Source: Pezicula radicicola (Eukaryota > Ascomycota > Leotiomycetes > Helotiales > Dermateaceae). Taken from it: a stretch of DNA of 64,000 nucleotides. Positions 11,282 through 22,374 of this stretch are shown piece by piece; position 1 is the first letter of the stretch; every line of letters begins with the position of its first letter. The notes below the pieces were generated by a model. The model was not told the DNA's origin. It searched no databases and worked only from the letters and a program-made list of their open reading frames with translations. The position numbers and the translations under genes are program-made. The stretch is from the NCBI GenBank assembly GCA_003008705.1, contig PDUO01000013.1, positions 578,702 to 642,701 of the forward strand. Direction: 5' to 3'.

Positions 11282-13026
11282 ATGGCCCTCCTCGAAACCC
11301 TCCTCCACTGGCCCACCATCCCAAGCATCCTCCTCCTCTACATCCTAGCCCTCTACACCTACCGTCTAACCCTACACCCCCTCTGCAAATTCCCCGGTCC
11401 CAAAATCGCCGCCTTCTCCCTCTGGTACGAATTCTACTGGGACTTCATTCACAGAGGCCAATACCTATTTCGAATCCGCGAAATGCATGAAAAATACGGT
11501 CCAATAATCCGAATCACACCAGATGAACTCCACATCAACGACCCTGATTTCATACCTGAATTAATGCCCGGAAGTGGAAGAAGAAGAGATAAGTACAGAC
11601 GTGTGATGCAGTTATTTGGGTTTACTGAAGCAGCTATTTCTACTGTTGAACATGATTTACATCGTGTTAGGAGGGGTGCTATGAGTAGGATGTTTAGTAA
11701 GGATAGTGTTAGACGGTTGGAACCTATTATGAGAGCTAATTTAAGGAAGTTGTTTGGTAGGATGGATGAGTTTATGGAGAGTGGGAGACCTTTGAATTTG
11801 TTTCCTTTTTTTAGTGCTTTTACTAATGATTTAATTGCTGAGTATGTTTTTGGTATTTCTTATAATTGGTTAGACGCGCCGGAGTTTAATAAAGGGTTTT
11901 TTGATATGGTGAGTGCGGACTTCTTTGTATCTGTTCTAGTACTGATGGGTTGTAGATTACGAGTTCTTATGAGGTTGGGGCGCTGGCCAATATGTTCAGT
12001 TGGGTTATGCCTGCTATGAATAGCATTCCTCTTTCGATTTGAAGAAGCTGAGTCCAGGGATGACAGAGTTTGTCCAGTTCAAGAGTGTAAGTGCGATGAA
12101 AGTGAGGGCATCAAATGAATACTGAAGTGTCTTAGGATCTGATGTCCAAAATTAACAGAGTCGTGACACTTCACCAAGAAGGCAAAATCGAGGACAAAAC
12201 AGTCTTCGATGAGATCCTAGACAGCAACTTATCAGACTTTGAAAAGCGCCCTGAAAGACTTATGGAGGATGCTCAGAATATTGCAATCGCAGGTACCGAG
12301 ACTACTGCTTGGGCACTGAGCGTATGTTTGATATGAGCACATCTCTGAAAAGACAAGCTAATACTATGATATAGGTCATAACCTTCCACCTTCTTACGAA
12401 TCCAGAGATCTTGCAGAGACTGAAGGCAGAACTCAAGGAAGCTATTCCGGATCCAGATGAACCTTTGTCCATCAAGGAAGTAGAGCAGTTGCCATACCTC
12501 AGTGCTTTGATTCAGGAAGGATTGAGACTGGCTATGGGAACTAGCAGTCGTTAGGAACGTGTTTGTCCCGATGAAATACTTGTCTTCCATGATGGCAGGA
12601 AGGAATGGCATATTCCATCTGGTGTAAATACGCTCTCCTCTACTGGTCAAGATCTTACTAAAGATCCAATAGATACTAGTGGGTATGACGACACCTCTGA
12701 TTCACTTAAATCCTCCAATATTCCCCTCGCCACTTACTTTTCAGCCCGAGCACTTCATCGAAAACCCTCGTCTAAAGCGGTACATCATGTCCTTCTCTCA
12801 AGGCTCAAGACAGTGTCTCGGTATGAATCTCGCTTATGCTGAATTATATCTTGTTATTTCCGGACTGTGAAGACGGTTTGGTGGGCCGGAAACGAAGGAT
12901 GAGGATGATAGTGGATGGATGGAGTTGTATGAGACAGATAAAACTGATGTGGAAATGGAGTATGACTTGTTTGTTCCTTATGCAAAGAGGGATTCCCAGG
13001 GTATCAGGGTTGTGATTAGAAAGTAA
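11282..13026 (+). pseudogene. Cytochrome P450 (trichodiene-oxygenase-like), broken
   Basis: Microsomal haem monooxygenase family. Exon-like blocks are 11282-11908, 11956-12086, 12136-12321, 12375-12621 and 12680-13026. The N-terminus has a membrane anchor followed by HPLCKFPGPKIAAFSLW. Later landmarks are the I-helix IAIAGTETTAWALS, the K-helix LIQEGLRLAMG (ExxR as EGLR) and the haem-binding FSQGSRQCLGMNLAYAEL with the ligand Cys present. Lesions: one missing base near 12038 disrupts LSI-LKKLSPG, TAG at 12552 (CAG in relatives, just after the K-helix), and TGA at 12868 (Trp position). The last block continues in family frame to TAA at 13024. The closest resemblance I recall is to trichodiene oxygenase-type (CYP58-like) proteins, which suggests a lost secondary-metabolite step. 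Confidence 0.87.
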
Positions 13027-13272
13027 GAACCAAGGCCGTTACTGGTAGCACACTTAGTTGAAGTCAAAGTACTCAAGCTGTTAATGAATGAAATATCAGA
13101 CAAGTTTGCATCTCTAATATCGATTAATATTCCCCTTCAGGAATTGTGAGTAAGAAACACTGTGTGAGTAAGGCAACTGGAAGAAAACGTTCTATCTTAT
13201 ATAGAGTTAAACATAAATTTGCGTGAGACTTCTCCTGGTGATGATTGCTATTCATTCATGGGGATATGGCAA

Positions 13273-14299
13273 CTATATAAGCTCGGTGACCATGCCTTGA
13301 ATGCCGTTCTTCTCGACCTGGCTGAGCTGGACCCCTAGAAACTCATCCAGTGCCTTGATGCGCTCTTCTTCAGAGGTGCACATAGCAAGCAGTCCAGACT
13401 CTCCCTTGATTCGCTTCTTGACCTCTTCTCCAGCCAAAGTGACATCGCCCACAATCTCACCGTCATCGTCCATGATCATCTTTACGCAGACAATCATGGT
13501 CGTGAACCAACTTGTTCTATGCGTACTTGTAAAATAATTCATTATTGTGAAATCACTAGGAGTGAACTCCATCTCAGCGAAAGCATACGTTGGAATCCAC
13601 GACTGTTCGCAGTTATTCCGATGCTGATATAGCCAAAGCTTGCGGTCTTGTTTTGTAAAATCAGGTATGGTTTCGTACACTAGACGGAGTTCCTGAGTGC
13701 CGACGTTTACTGAGACTTCATTTTCAACAATCGGAAGAGGATGGGTTGGCCCACTTGAGCCAAAGCCAACGTCGACCAGATATCTCTTCTCTCCGATTGT
13801 GACAATGTTTATCATATGGTTCCTACCAGAAGTATAAGCATTCTCCCCCAACATGAGAACAAACTCCCACTTACCATCCATCGTATTTCGGTCCCTTCCA
13901 TCCTTTACTTGCAGACATAGGTTGTGCAGCTTCATTGACTTTCGCACCAATGCTAACGATATCGAAGCCCAGACTCCTCAGCACTGTATGAAACAAGCAA
14001 TTGTTCTCCATGCAATAGCCACCACGACCGGTATTTCGCTCGACAATCTTATGGAAGAGATGTTGTGGGTCCAGTGTAATGGTATGGTGAGAGGAGTAGT
14101 GAAGTTCAAGATTCTCAAAAGGAATATTGGCCAGGTTGTAGCGCTGCAATGTTGTTAAGAACTTGAGCTTCTCCCTATCTCCTTCAATTGAGGTAAAGGC
14201 TACATCTCGATACCGTTGGGGCAGCCGTATTCGCGCATAGTACTGTTGGATCTGCTCTGGCGTGTAGGTTTGTCGGTATGAAGGGTTGAACTCGGGCAT
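13273..14299 (-). CDS. Arylamine N-acetyltransferase
   Basis: Exons 13875-14299 and 13273-13822 on the minus strand, with a 52-nt intron (GTAAGT...TAG) whose splice completes a Trp codon; total 324 residues. The NAT catalytic triad is complete: Cys96 in GRGGYCMENN, His144 in GWNHMINIV, and Asp159 in YLVDVGFGSSGPTHP. His-to-Asp spacing is 15, as in the family. NATs move acetyl (or malonyl) from CoA to arylamines and hydrazines in the cytosol; in fungi they detoxify compounds such as benzoxazolinone-derived 2-aminophenol. The frame is open upstream to 14461, but MPEFNPSYRQTY is the usual family start. It lies intact between two pseudogenes. Confidence 0.92.
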
Positions 14300-15289
14300 C
14301 GTGATGCTTAGCGGGATGTTGGTGTTTACTCGTACCCCAGGGACTCGGTTGATAAAAGAGCAGCACAGCGGGGTATATGGAGGATTACTACGTTCAATTG
14401 GATCACGTCTTATTTCGCAGCCCGAATCAAAGCCTATTTCAAAGCCTATATCGCAGATCAAATCGAAGCTCCATATCCACTAGTGTAACAAACGCCAATG
14501 CACAGACTACGAGTACTTGTACAAATTTTGGTGGTGAAATTCTTGGGGTGTCAAATCCCTGCAGTATCAGAGCTCCATAAAGCTACTTACTTTTGTTCTA
14601 AATTACTATACGAATTAAACTAGCTAAAAGCTTTTTTAAATAGGACACGACTCTGCTCCTCTACAAATCCTTTGGATATTAGACTAACACATTAACAATA
14701 GCTTTAAGGCCAGAGAATTGTTTAGGGTAGGAGTGCTGCTTTATGAGGAACTCCACGCGAAGTATTGGGAAGCTAGCCGAAGCTTGTGACGTTTCTCTTC
14801 TCCTTCCTCTTTCTCTTTTATCAAATCATCTCTCTATGTACCAGTATACATCAGCCCGAGAGGGGATCATCGCCAAACACTTTGGGGGTCTCTTACAAAA
14901 CGACCGATGTTCTTACCCAACAGATAATGCGGGTTATCATGTTCCCCGGTATTTCAAACAGGCCTAGGCAAGGCTAGAACTAACCTCCTGCAATACAACG
15001 GAGGAAATATGCATAATGTACAAGGTTACAATCTCATTTCTTGCGTCCATATTCCTATCTTAACCCCGGTTCTTCTTCGATGCCCCATCTGCGGCAGCGG
15101 GAGCCTTCTTTAGCTATGTCTCCGAGTCGATGCCAAGTATCCTTCATCTTGCCTCCTATTGGATACTGTACATTAAGTACTATTTCTTTGCATATACTGC
15201 TTAACGCAGAGTCCTTTATCAGAATAGGGCCCGATGTTTCCAACAGCTTTGTTTTTTTTGGGCTCATTTCCCATCCTCTCCATCAAAAC
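14300..15289. other. Divergent intergenic region, no gene seen
   Basis: Lies between the NAT start (minus) and the broken permease start (plus). AT-rich around 14590-14720. Chance frames of 60-75 codons show no family signal. Confidence 0.5.
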
Positions 15290-17220
15290 ATGGCCAAAGA
15301 TGAAGAAGTCGGCGTGCAGGAAAACAATGCGGTGGTTATCACGATAGACCAAGAGAAGTCTCATTTAACCGATCAAGATGCTGCAGAACTGGCAGGAGTT
15401 GGAAAGCGGCAGCAGTTGGGTGTAAGCAAGCTATTCAGACATGTCAAGAGAGACCAATTTTGAGCTTACTATTAGAGACGATTTGGTTTTTGGTCTATGC
15501 TGGGGTTTACAGCCACCATGATGTGTACATGGGAAGCTGTTCTCTTGTAAGAAGGTTCTCGAGGTTTTCATGACATTTGGCTGACCGAGAAGAGAGCAAA
15601 TGGTACCGGTTTACTCGATGGGGCTGGGTCGACTCTTGTCTACGGGTTCATATTCTCTTGGTTGGGCTCTTTGGCTACTGCAGCGTCTTTAGCTGAGATG
15701 GCTTCAATGTCAGTATTCATTATGCTCCTCATCCCTTGAACTTCATTTGGGGGAACCCATCAACTACTTTGTATCTATAGGGGCACCGACGTCAGGCGGA
15801 CAATACCATTGGACAGCAATCCTCTCTCCGTCGAAATATTCCACTTTCCTGAGTTGGTTTGCAGGATGGATATCAACAATGGGATGGAATGCGAACACAG
15901 CAGCCGGTTCTTTCTTCGGTGCAACCATGATTCAAGGATTTCTCGTTCTAAACTACCCCGACTATGACTTCCAGCGCTAGCACGGAACACTACTTATGTA
16001 CGCTATTTTGTTACTAGTAGTCATTACCAATACAATTGCTGTGAAACTGCTTCCTAAAATTGAAGGAGGCATGCTTCCGGTGCGTGTTGTCGGATTTTTC
16101 GCTATCTTGATACCTCTCGTTCATTTGACTCCTCATGGGACTCCAGCGAGCGTGTTTAGCGAGTTCGTCAATATAGGGTATTATCAAAGCAATGACTTGG
16201 CGTTTTGCACCGGGCTCATAAGTACGAATCTCCCGTTTGTTGGTAAGTTTACTCCCTATAAACGGATATTGATCAATGTCTAACTCGACAATTGGCTACG
16301 GCGGACCATGCCACATGGGTAGGGCCATCATTCAGCTCATTCCCAACACTATTTCAAAGCTAATGACACCAACTATCTGCGGAAGAAGTTTAAAATGCCT
16401 CCCACATCATCCCTTGGGCCATGATTTGCACCCTCCTTCTAACGGTGTTCTTGGCTTCGCCATTGCAATAGCCTTCCTTTTTGTCTTGGAGAGTACGTAT
16501 GAAGAATTTGACTTTATAAGACAGAACTCCTAGCACTAACTTATGACACTCGTAGTTCAGAAGAAGCCCTAACCACATCAACCGGCTACGACTTCATCGA
16601 AGTCTTCTACTCCGCCACCGCCTCGAACGCTGGTACTTCAGTCATGACAGCCATCCTAATTACACTTGTAATATTCGCGACGTTTGGATTCCTCACCACG
16701 CCTTCCCGACAAACCCGGGCCTTCGCACGCGACCAAGGATTACCTTATTCTGGGTTCTTATCAAAGGTAAATAAACGACTTGAACTACCTATAAATTCAA
16801 TCGTTACTTGTACGGTCCTCACGGCCCTAATTTGTCTAATCAACATCGGTTCAACCATAGCATTCAACGCAATCATTTCACTCACCATCGCGGGGCTTTT
16901 CATCTCATATGGCATTCCAATCACACTACTAATTACCAAGCGGCTGAAGCATGAACCAATCCACTGGGGACCATGGATATTGGGAAAGTTCGGGCTTTTG
17001 ATCAACCTGTATGCGGTGGCCTCCCTTATAATATCCGTAATGTTTTCCTTCTTCCCACCTGGTATTCTAGTTACACTCATCAGTATGAACTGGTCTTGTG
17101 CTGTGGTCGGCGGTGCTGTGATCTTGGGCTTGATTTGATATGCCATTCGTGGTAGTAAGTATTATAATTGGCCTATCATTGAAATTAGTCTCATTCCACG
17201 GGCAGAGCAAGAGGTTTGAA
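15290..17220 (+). pseudogene. GABA/choline-type amino-acid permease (APC superfamily), broken
   Basis: The family imports GABA, choline or related amines across the plasma membrane. The start MAKDEEVGVQENN (15290) is followed by in-phase introns 15422-15475 and 15547-15594, giving FGFWSMLGFTATMMCTWEAVLF and LLDGAGSTLVYGFIFSWLG. Later blocks carry APTSGGQYHWTAILSP, WNANTAAGSFFGATMIQG, LTPHGTPASVFSEFVN, GLISTNLPFV, TPSRQTRAFARDQGLPYSGF and HWGPWILGKFGLLINLYAV. Lesions: a phase mismatch near 15714-15780, TAG at 15978 where the family has Trp, a scrambled segment at about 16270-16480, and TGA at 17136 where 'WYAIRG' is expected. Full-length order with scattered stops marks a decayed gene. Confidence 0.87.
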
Positions 17221-17286
17221 AAGCCTGTGTATCGAAGGTATAGGTCACTTGATGAGAAGCCATCACGTATAAATCATGTGATGAAA

Positions 17287-17611
17287 CCTTTTTTTGTTGC
17301 ATGTCGCATGATGGGACCATTAAGTTTTGGGACCGTCGTGACTTTTGGGACGTCGTAATTTTCGGACCGTGAAATTTCTGGACGGTCAAACTTCTCCGGC
17401 CCTACTTTCTACAGTAGATTCATGGTCCCTACCGGTAGTCATTGGACCCGAAATCATGAGCCTGAGAATGAAAGTTCTGTTGCATATCGCACTTGGGCCG
17501 TCGCCTAGCATTCGGACGAGGGCACAAGATCCTGCAGGACGAGGACTCGGACCAGAACCGGACCAGAACCGGACCAGGACCGCCGTTCCTAGTGCGATAT
17601 GCAACAAAACC
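17287..17611. mobile_element. Small non-coding element with inverted termini and internal tandem repeats (MITE-like candidate)
   Basis: A GTTGCATRTCGCA core occurs three times: plus orientation at about 17296-17308 and 17479-17493, inverted at about 17590-17605. The second and third are perfect inverted copies over at least 15 bases (GTTGCATATCGCACT). The outer pair bounds about 320 bp. Inside lie about four degenerate 16-18-bp tandem units of TTTTGGGACCGTCGT type (17324-17387) and three 11-bp GGACCAGAACC units (17549-17581). AAACCT occurs just outside both ends, a possible but weak target duplication. No transposase frame. It sits between two pseudogenes. Confidence 0.45.
17549..17581. repeat. 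11-bp tandem repeat, three units
   Basis: GGACCAGAACC at 17549-17559 and 17560-17570, with a one-base variant at 17571-17581. Enclosed by the inverted GTTGCATATCGCACT pair. Confidence 0.9.
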
Positions 17612-17767
17612 TCTTGTCATTTTTTAATTTGTCGGCCAGCTGTAAAGAAAGATTATATTAAAAGCACACTTTTGTAGGAATAGAGCAGGAACAGTGCGTC
17701 AATGGAGTGGTTTGAGTTTCAAATCCTCATCGCTGATTTCTAAGTCAGGAAACTGACTCAGGTCCAT

Positions 17768-19890
17768 CTATACTGGCGTATCTTGAATCTCCCGACCCAA
17801 GATACTACATATCACCTTCCTCAACCTTTGTGTCGCCACCCCAGAACTCGCAGCCCTCCAAGCAACAAAGCGATCCGGCCTCACTAAAATACATCCATCC
17901 TCCTCCACACCTCTGACAGTCTCCCAGTCACCATAAACATCCTCCCAATCCTGACGAAACCTAATACCGACCCCCTTAACTACAACCCCTAACTCCCTTC
18001 CAACAACCATACCGGTTTCTTCCCAGGCATCTCCTCCAATCCCCGTAAACAAATTCCAAGCCCTCTTTTCTGCAAGATCAATAGTCAATATAGGTGTACT
18101 AGATGGAATAGCGTTGTTAAGCCAAGCATGCGGAAGTCGACTCCCAAGATAAGTATTCGGTGTATAATACAACACCGGATCCTGAGCAGCAAGACCATTA
18201 AAAGAAAACGGTTCTTTCTCATTATCAGTATAGATAGATAGCCGAACTATAAAGTTGATTCATCTCTATACCAATAGCATGAAACTCATGAGCCGAATGA
18301 CGAATCCCATTTCTCAAAGCAGCTCTCCTTTTCTTACCCTCACTACTAGCAGCCGACAACTCAGTAAACTGATCCTTCCGTTCTTGAAGTGAGAGAGATA
18401 GTATAGCTAGCGCGTCCCAGATTTGGCGATGATTACGGAAAGAGTCGTTTGCTCGGCTAATTATTTAATTATTTGGAGACCGACTGGTTGTCTTTCTAAT
18501 GTGTAGGCTGAGAGGAGAGATGGTGAGGCTTCCTTCTTCATTACGGTAGATAGTTTCCAGACTAAGTTGTAGGCGTCTTGAATATAGGTATTGGATCTGA
18601 GACCGTTCATCGTTGGATGACGGTGTACTGCGTCGCCTAAGCAGAATCTATAGCATGTCATTCAATTTAGCCCCGTAGGAATTTGAAAATAAGCGAGGAG
18701 CTGAACTTACATATTCCCTTTCGAATATTCCTTCACAACTATCTCATTGATATTCCATTTCGATACCATCACAATTTCCGCCGGTGTATCATCACCAATA
18801 AACTGCTTAATCCTCTTTAAATACTCCTCGTTTGTCGGTTGTTGAATTTCGCTAGCATGCATAGAAGGAAATAAGGAAAATATCCATTCATTCCATGGTT
18901 TTCCCATCCTTGCTACCCCCATCCATTCGAAATTGGGATACTCAACATTGGGTTGCACCATCCAATGTAGATTCCCGGTTCGATATTTGACTAGATGTGA
19001 AAGATCTGTCTTGACTAAAACTTCAATTGCAACACCTCCTCCTGGCTTGACATCTAGTTCTAGATTAAGTTGCTTTACGATTTGACTTCGTGCTCCATCG
19101 GCTCCTATTAAGTATTTTGAATGGATCTTTTGGATTTGGTCGGTTAGTAAGTCATGGACTGTAGATGTAATTCCTGTGGAATCTTGAATGAAAGTAAGGA
19201 ATTTGGTGTCGAGACGGGTTTTGAACCCTTTTGTGTGGCGTAGCGGAGGAGGATGGGTTCCATTTGTGTTTGAGGGAGGTCGATGTGTTTATAGGTACTT
19301 GCGGCATCGTGGTCTCCATAAATTAACTTAGTTTATTTTCTTATTACAAACTTGATGATGTGGTAGTATATTGAATAGCAAGACGATATAGGAGATACTA
19401 ACTTTTCTCTAGGGATCATTACCCCATGAATAAATCTTCGCATACTCTTCTCCCACCATGCTATAACACCGTCGAGTATGCATCATAGTATCACCCTGAG
19501 AAGCGAGCTGAAGACACTCAATATCGAGTCCAGTATCTCGTAAGCATTCTGACCTCAACATCAGCTACATGCACTTAGTAAAACTTAGGATAACTTACCT
19601 AATGCTACTGGATTGGTGATATGAGCTCGAGGAGTATCAGCATTTGATGAGTTAGCTCCTATCATAATACCCGTCAAGCCTATAAGACTATTAGTTACTT
19701 GATGTTTTGAGGTTATCACGTGTGCAGCTTCTGAATACGTGCCATATGAAGCGAGGAAACATGCTAAAGAAGCTCCTGCTGGTCCAGTACCAACGATCAA
19801 GATATCCGTTGTTGTGATATGAACTTCTGATTCGGTATTTGATAGGCCCGCTGTTCCAATTCCGTGTTCAAACATAGTTGGAGATGCCAT
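17768..19890 (-). pseudogene. FAD-dependent aromatic-ring hydroxylase (phenol hydroxylase-like), broken
   Basis: Class A flavoprotein monooxygenase family, which adds a hydroxyl to phenolic substrates using NAD(P)H and O2. Running from 19890 leftward: DILIVGTGPAGASLACFLASYG (Rossmann FAD motif; GTGPAG), TGIMIG...ADTPRAHITNP, MVGEEYAKIYSWGNDP, LIGADGARS, a middle block MVQPNVEYPNFEWMGVARMG, then YRFCLGDAVHRHPTMNGL (the GDAxHxxxP FAD site), QDAYNLVWKLS, and a C-terminal DGCILVRPDRFVAWRA segment. Several introns are recognisable. Frame changes near 19240 and near 18465 (just after QPVGLQIIK) cannot be removed by splicing, so I call it a pseudogene. The intact ring-cleavage dioxygenase at 20921 is divergently oriented, as expected for an aromatic catabolism pair. 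Confidence 0.82.
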
Positions 19891-20920
19891 AATTTAACTT
19901 ATGCCCTCAATCATGGACAATCACACTCAATTACAGTAAGCCAACAAAGTGTAGCAATCTACTAGATCCGGCGATCAGGTCAGTCTCCAAACATAGCTCT
20001 TACTCAAACTTCGTACATGTGACCCTACGTATTGACAATATCCTTATCATCCAACAAAGCATCGGGAGTAGTACAGGAATTCCGATACGGTCACACGGAG
20101 AACTGTACACCTACGGAGGTATCCGATATCAGAATGAGAAAAATGACAGAAAATCCTCAAGATAAAAGGCCGCGTGGTCTAGGGCGTCATAATAAAGCCT
20201 AGAAGCGTTTTAATCCAATAGTAATCAAGCGTATTCATAAGTAGTACAGTTGACGTACGTCCATATGTTAAAAAGACATCATAAGCGAGGACGAGATGAA
20301 CTTCGTAATACGAAGTTCGTATCTTTCATTCTTTCTCCATGGGATGATCTTATCCATATTCAGAGAGTTACCTCTGCAGATGGCGCACACCGTGTATGCA
20401 TGTTGCCGTGGTTTTTTTCTACAATACCCTGACCCGAGGTTGGTCTGAATATCCAAATACCCCCTGGTGCCCTTGATTGTCTTGATAGGCTTTCCGATGA
20501 ACTAACTACATTACATGATGTAACACGACAGCCTTCCGTGTTATACTATGTCGGGCACAAATCACGTGTAATACTAGTGTAACTTCATTTCCACTGGTCG
20601 CCATGGGCTCTAATTAGTGGAGGATCAGAGCACTGTTAGCTTGACCATTTGACATAAAAAAACAGCTCAATTAGTATGGGAAACGAGGTCCTTGCGATGC
20701 TCAGTTTGTGTATATATAGTGTAGAAATCCCCGTAGATTCGAAGGCTAGAATATACATGATTTCCGACTATTACCAATATTCTCATATTTTACCACTTTT
20801 CATTATATGGTGCTCGAGGGTTCATATACTAATACTCCATAGCAATAGCGAGAGGGGAAAGTATCCCCAGAGGAACTTCTCTCGTAAAATCTGAATGAGA
20901 TTGCCCTGTGCAAAAGATAC
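19891..20920. promoter_or_regulatory. Divergent intergenic region between hydroxylase relic and dioxygenase
   Basis: About 1 kb without a coding frame of note. A TATATATA stretch at about 20710-20717 lies roughly 200 bp upstream of the dioxygenase ATG and could be its TATA element. An ACGAAGTTCGT palindrome lies at about 20301-20311. Regulatory use is inferred. Confidence 0.35.
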
Positions 20921-22283
20921 ATGATGCCATCCGCAAACCCAGAACAAAAGAAGATTATCCTCGTCCGACCAGCTCACGTCCACTATACACATATCAATCT
21001 CTCAGCAGCGCACGCCTTCCTCCTCGACTTCGGCTTCGTAGAAGAGAAACGTACAGAAAACAAGATATATTATCGAGGCTATGGCCGTGATCCATTCGTG
21101 TACTGTGCATCTCAAGGACCAGAAAATGAATTTGGTGGCGTAGCTTTCGTCGTTGAATCGGAAGAAGATCTCCAACTCGCTTCGAAGACTATTCCAGGTG
21201 CTTCTGAGGTTTATGAACTGGAAGATGCACCTGGTGGCGGGAGATGTGTGACTTTTAATGATCCTGTGGATGGATTTCCATTTCATTTGATTTTTGGCCA
21301 GAAGGAACGTGGTGGGAAGGAGACGGAAGCGAGTGACGAGTTGCCGAATGGAAATCCTCTGCAGTTGAGATTTAACTTTGTATACCTCCTTATCATTTGG
21401 CAGAAAACTTATTTACTGAAACTATACAGCCCGAAGATAAACAACGACCTGCCAATAAGTTTCAGAGGTTTAAGAAAGGTACGCCGCCGACCATATATTT
21501 TCCTTGTCAACTCTTTTGATGCCAGTAACCCTAACTCGGTAACAGCACCAGCACCTGTATACAAGTTAGGGTAAAGTATTACCTAAATATAAACAAAGGC
21601 GTCTTGTTAATACGACTAAAAGACATGTCGGAATCTGTGTTACAAACTTCCCAAAGACATTCGAATTCTACACCACACACTTCAACTTCTTCCCAAGCGA
21701 AGTAAGCTCCTCCTCCCTTCCAATCCGAGGCTCTACTAAATAGTACGAGCTTATCCATAAACCTCACAACAACCAAGTCTTCAGTACATTCTGCAGACTA
21801 GACCGCGGCTCCGAGCTCGTAGACCATCACTGTTTTTTCTTTTTCGAAGGTCCCAAATACCATGTGCATCATTCATCCTTCGAAACACATGATTTCGACA
21901 CACAAGTCCTAGGTCATGATTGGTTGCGACATCAAGGATATGAGAATTGTTGGGGTGTTGGTCGCCATATTATGGGAAGTCAAATCTTCGATTACTGGTG
22001 AGTGCAAAGATGGTAAATTAAGCGAGTGAAGCACTGATTAATTGGAACTAGGTTCGACCCCTCGAGGTTTATTCTGGAGCATTACGTTGATGGAGATCAA
22101 CTGGACAATACACAGCCTACTCAGAAGAATGCTGCTTCGCATGAAGGAATTCATGTGTGGGGTAAGTCTCTCTATCTCGCTTAGCCTTGAGAGTGACTTG
22201 ATAGCATTAAATCACCGTCTACACTTGGAGTTCGCTGATCACAAGGAACAGGCCCAGATCTACCTGCGGGATTCTTAGATTAA
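20921..22283 (+). CDS. Type I extradiol dioxygenase (vicinal oxygen chelate fold)
   Basis: Seven exons: 20921-21379, 21430-21478, 21546-21570, 21623-21701, 21750-21997, 22052-22161, 22252-22283. Phases sum to 1002 nt, 333 residues. Two VOC domains lie at about 15-140 and 178-310. The C-terminal domain carries the expected Fe(II) ligands His179 (HVGICVTNF), His245 (HVHHSSFE) and Glu296 (FILEHYVDGD), plus second-sphere His277 and Tyr286 in GRHIMGSQIFDYWFDP. Spacings of 66 and 51 are close to BphC's 64 and 50. Such enzymes cleave catechol-like rings next to the hydroxyls (meta cleavage). Several introns are very short-spaced and one exon is only 25 nt. Substrate unknown. The divergent neighbour is a decayed aromatic hydroxylase. 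Confidence 0.85.
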
Positions 22284-22374
22284 CTTCGAGGTGCATCTGA
22301 TGTCTGATGGAAATGACTGATAATTTGAGGATTGGCCCAATTCGAATGGAGTTTGCAGCCTTAATGTTTTACTC

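Noticed and set aside
13875..14461. Longer NAT start at 14461
   Set aside because: The extra 54 residues do not look like NAT sequence; MPEFNPSYRQTY at 14299 matches the usual start.
15290..17220. Reassigned stop codons (TGA/TAG read as Trp) as an explanation for the stops in several genes
   Set aside because: Intact genes here end with TGA (gtaA), TAG (F-box, NAT, zinc-cluster factor) and TAA (EDEM, APT1), and the broken genes also carry frame changes.
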